A stretch of 24,237 bases of DNA from a virus. Shown one piece after another: positions 22,607 through 24,237 of the stretch. Both the position numbers and the translations under genes were made by a program. The notes under the pieces are model-generated. The model was not told the DNA's origin. It saw nothing but the letters and a program-made list of their open reading frames with translations, and made no database searches. The stretch is from the IMG/VR virus record IMGVR_UViG_3300025886_000154, positions 1 through 24,237 of that record; one strand, 5' to 3'. Position 1 is the first letter of the stretch. The number at the start of each line of letters is the position of its first letter.

Positions 22607-23584
22607 ATGAGCATGGTATCTGATACTCTAATTTCGCATTTGCCATTCAAGCGCAAACAGACTCCAAGTGGATGGATAGCATTTAATGCTCCGTGTTGTA
22701 TTCACAATGGCGAAAGCACAGATAAGAAGTCACGAGGCGGTGTTATCAACGAAGGAGACACAGTTAGCTATCATTGTTTTAATTGCGGATTTAAATGCAG
22801 TTGGCAACCAGGTAGACCATTTTCTCATAAGATGCGAAAATTATTTCAATGGTTAAACACACCTGATGATATAATTAATAAGATTGCACTTGATGTAATG
22901 AGAGAAAATGAAGGTGTATCGATACAACAAAGGCTAGTTGAACTTCCTACATTTTCAACTGTGCCTTTACCTAACGACGTTATTAAATTATCAAATATAA
23001 AAGAATTTGATAAACACAGTATGGCTATACTCGAATACATGGCTACACGTGGATTAAATTTAGACGATACTGATTATTATTGGTCAAGTAGTTTAGGATA
23101 TCGTGATAGATTAATTATACCATTTTACTATGAAAAAAGAATTGTTGGCTGGACAGCTCGTACAATACTTGATAAAAAGCCAAAATACTTAACAGAAGTA
23201 CAGCCTGGGTTTGTCTACGGTCTTGACGAGCAAGGTTATAACAAGATATTTTGTATAGTTTGTGAAGGACAAATTGATGCTATACACATTGATGGTTGTG
23301 CTCTTGGAGGATCAGAAATTTCAGAACAACAGTCAATGTTGTTAAACAAGTTAAATAAAGATATAATAGTTGTACCAGATCGAGATCGTGCAGGCAGTAA
23401 ACTTGTCGAACAAGCTATTGAATACAACTGGAGTGTAAGTTTACCTTCTTGGAATAAAGAAGTTGGTGACATAAATGATGCAGTTTATAAATATGGTAGA
23501 TTATATACTCTTTACAGTATTGTAAATGAAGCTGAAAGCAGTCCACTAAAAATAAGATTAAAAGCAAAAAAATGGTTTATTTAA
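22607..23584 (+). CDS. 61: DNA primase, gp61-like
   Basis: Makes RNA primers for lagging-strand synthesis with the replicative helicase. The N-terminal zinc-binding site is C30-x2-H33 and C57-x2-C60 (CCIHNGES, YHCFNCGFKC). The Toprim domain has the catalytic Glu in FCIVCEGQIDA (E220) and the DxD in VVPDRDRAG (D258, D260). Length 325 aa is near T4 gp61 (342). Start choice: the frame opens at GTG 22592, but that lies upstream of the -10 box; ATG 22607 is used here and ATG 22613 is equally possible. No clear Shine-Dalgarno is seen, only AGG at 22603-22605. Followed by the HAD gene after 13 nt. No gp41 helicase is in the window. Confidence 0.92.
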   Translation: MSMVSDTLISHLPFKRKQTPSGWIAFNAPCCIHNGESTDKKSRGGVINEGDTVSYHCFNCGFKCSWQPGRPFSHKMRKLFQWLNTPDDIINKIALDVMRENEGVSIQQRLVELPTFSTVPLPNDVIKLSNIKEFDKHSMAILEYMATRGLNLDDTDYYWSSSLGYRDRLIIPFYYEKRIVGWTARTILDKKPKYLTEVQPGFVYGLDEQGYNKIFCIVCEGQIDAIHIDGCALGGSEISEQQSMLLNKLNKDIIVVPDRDRAGSKLVEQAIEYNWSVSLPSWNKEVGDINDAVYKYGRLYTLYSIVNEAESSPLKIRLKAKKWFI

Positions 23585-23597
23585 AGGAGACACACTA

Positions 23598-23936
23598 ATG
23601 AAATATGTAATAGATATTGACGGTACTATTTGTCGAGAAGTTTATTTTATGGACGGAAGTGGCAAGAAAGATTATGCCAATCATGTTCCAATTCCAGATC
23701 GCATTGCACGGGTAAATGCATTGTACGATGCAGGACATACCATCAAGTATATGACTGCACGAGGTATTAGCAGCGGAGTTGACTATACTATGCTTACCAA
23801 ACAACAGTTGACTAATTGGGGAGCAAAACATCATGAATTAAGTGTTGGCAAAAAAGAACACTACGATGTTTGGATTGACGATAAAGCATTTTGGAGTGAA
23901 AACTTCTTTAGAGATACTGGAGAAACATATGAATAA
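23598..23936 (+). CDS. HAD-superfamily phosphatase (112 aa)
   Basis: Small HAD hydrolase. Motif I is VIDIDGTI (D6, D8), motif II is MTARG (T53), and motif III/IV are the Lys in SVGKKEH plus VWIDDKA (D94, D95). It has no large cap, resembling small phage phosphatases and the capsule-biosynthesis/polynucleotide 3'-phosphatase-like HAD group. Substrate is unknown: a sugar phosphate or nucleotide is plausible. A strong AAAGGAGA (23583-23590) precedes the ATG. It overlaps the aldolase start by 8 nt, so the two are probably co-translated, which could place it in sugar-phosphate metabolism. Confidence 0.85.
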   Translation: MKYVIDIDGTICREVYFMDGSGKKDYANHVPIPDRIARVNALYDAGHTIKYMTARGISSGVDYTMLTKQQLTNWGAKHHELSVGKKEHYDVWIDDKAFWSENFFRDTGETYE

Positions 23937-24237
23937 TTTTATTGCAGCAATGGATCACAGCGGCGGATCAACTGGTGGTGTGCTAGAACGTTACGGGCAA
24001 GAGTATACCGAAGATGATAAAATGGCAAAAGTACATCAAATGCGGTTGCGTATGGTTAACTCTAAATATTTTAATCATAATAATATTTGGGCTGCTATAC
24101 TATACAAAGATACTGTAGACAGAGGCATGGTGTCAGAGTTGTCATCAAAGGGAATTAGTTCAATATTAAAAATTGATAGTGGTTGTAAAGATGACGGAAC
24201 ACTAAAAGTATTTGATATCTCTGGAATGATTGAATAT
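23929..24237 (+). CDS. Class I fructose-bisphosphate aldolase (3' partial)
   Basis: Only the first 103 residues are in the window. MNNFIAAMDHSGGSTGGVL matches the start of bacterial class I aldolases (FIAALDQSGGSTPK), followed by MAKVHQMRLRMVNS, IWAAILYKDTVDRG and GISSILKIDSGC, matching the expected ILFE-TMDR and FLKVDKG segments. The enzyme would interconvert fructose-1,6-bisphosphate with triose phosphates. The Schiff-base Lys lies beyond the window and cannot be checked. The ATG (23929) overlaps the HAD stop by 8 nt. This is a host-type metabolic gene carried by the phage, with base composition like its neighbours. Confidence 0.85.
   Translation, partial: MNNFIAAMDHSGGSTGGVLERYGQEYTEDDKMAKVHQMRLRMVNSKYFNHNNIWAAILYKDTVDRGMVSELSSKGISSILKIDSGCKDDGTLKVFDISGMIEY

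Noticed and set aside
1-24237. tRNA genes, CRISPR arrays, insertion sequences or integrase
   Set aside because: I looked for cloverleaf-like GC-rich blocks, regularly spaced repeats and transposase or integrase motifs and saw none. Running tRNAscan-SE and a repeat finder would settle it.

Overview
The window looks like part of the genome of a marine T4-like myovirus, related to cyanophages and pelagiphages and probably uncultured. The DNA is AT-rich, genes are densely packed with many 1-4 nt stop/start overlaps, and T4 core genes are recognisable: terminase large subunit (gp17), ssDNA-binding protein (gp32), UvsX, UvsY, UvsW, a likely clamp-loader small subunit (gp62) and DNA primase (gp61). 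Several small unknown genes resemble proteins I recall as conserved in marine T4-like phages. No photosynthesis gene, tRNA, insertion sequence, integrase or CRISPR array is visible, and no gene-free stretch exceeds about 125 nt. The host cannot be told from the sequence.

Layout. (1) 1-5161: 3' part of terL, then three unrecognised genes, including a 936-residue probable virion-associated protein. (2) 5162-8084: recombination/replication block gp32 - terminator - uvsX - 74-residue unknown - uvsY. The gp32 leader carries overlapping early-type and late-type promoter motifs and an inverted repeat. (3) 8104-15196: an accessory cassette of sugar/glycan-type genes between uvsY and uvsW. It has two methyltransferases, a nucleotidyltransferase-cupin fusion, a GT8-like glycosyltransferase, four diverged paralogs of a KpsS-like transferase, and one glycosyltransferase on the opposite strand. 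(4) 15214-18997: an unknown gene, uvsW, a conserved unknown, a cupin and a small unknown. (5) 19004-21720: gp62-like protein, a Zn-finger protein, orotidine-5'-phosphate decarboxylase (pyrF), a 189-residue miniature relative of the DnaE (C-family) polymerase core, and an antisense conserved unknown. (6) 21727-24237: a probable structural protein behind a late-type promoter, primase, a HAD phosphatase and the start of a class I fructose-bisphosphate aldolase.

How it fits together: gp32, UvsX, UvsY and UvsW form the T4 recombination-dependent replication machinery, and primase and gp62 belong to the replisome. PyrF and the aldolase are auxiliary metabolic genes that could feed UMP synthesis and central carbon flux during infection. 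The glycan cassette probably alters a surface glycan of host or virion, although other acceptors, including DNA, cannot be excluded. Four sigma70-like promoters share the same 17-bp spacer. ATAAATA-type late boxes precede the 936-residue protein, gp32 and the putative structural gene.

Most noteworthy: the mini DnaE-like protein keeping all three catalytic-type aspartates, the phage pyrF, the four-paralog transferase family, the nucleotidyltransferase-cupin fusion, two strong hairpins inside coding sequence, and promoters that abut start codons and suggest leaderless mRNAs.
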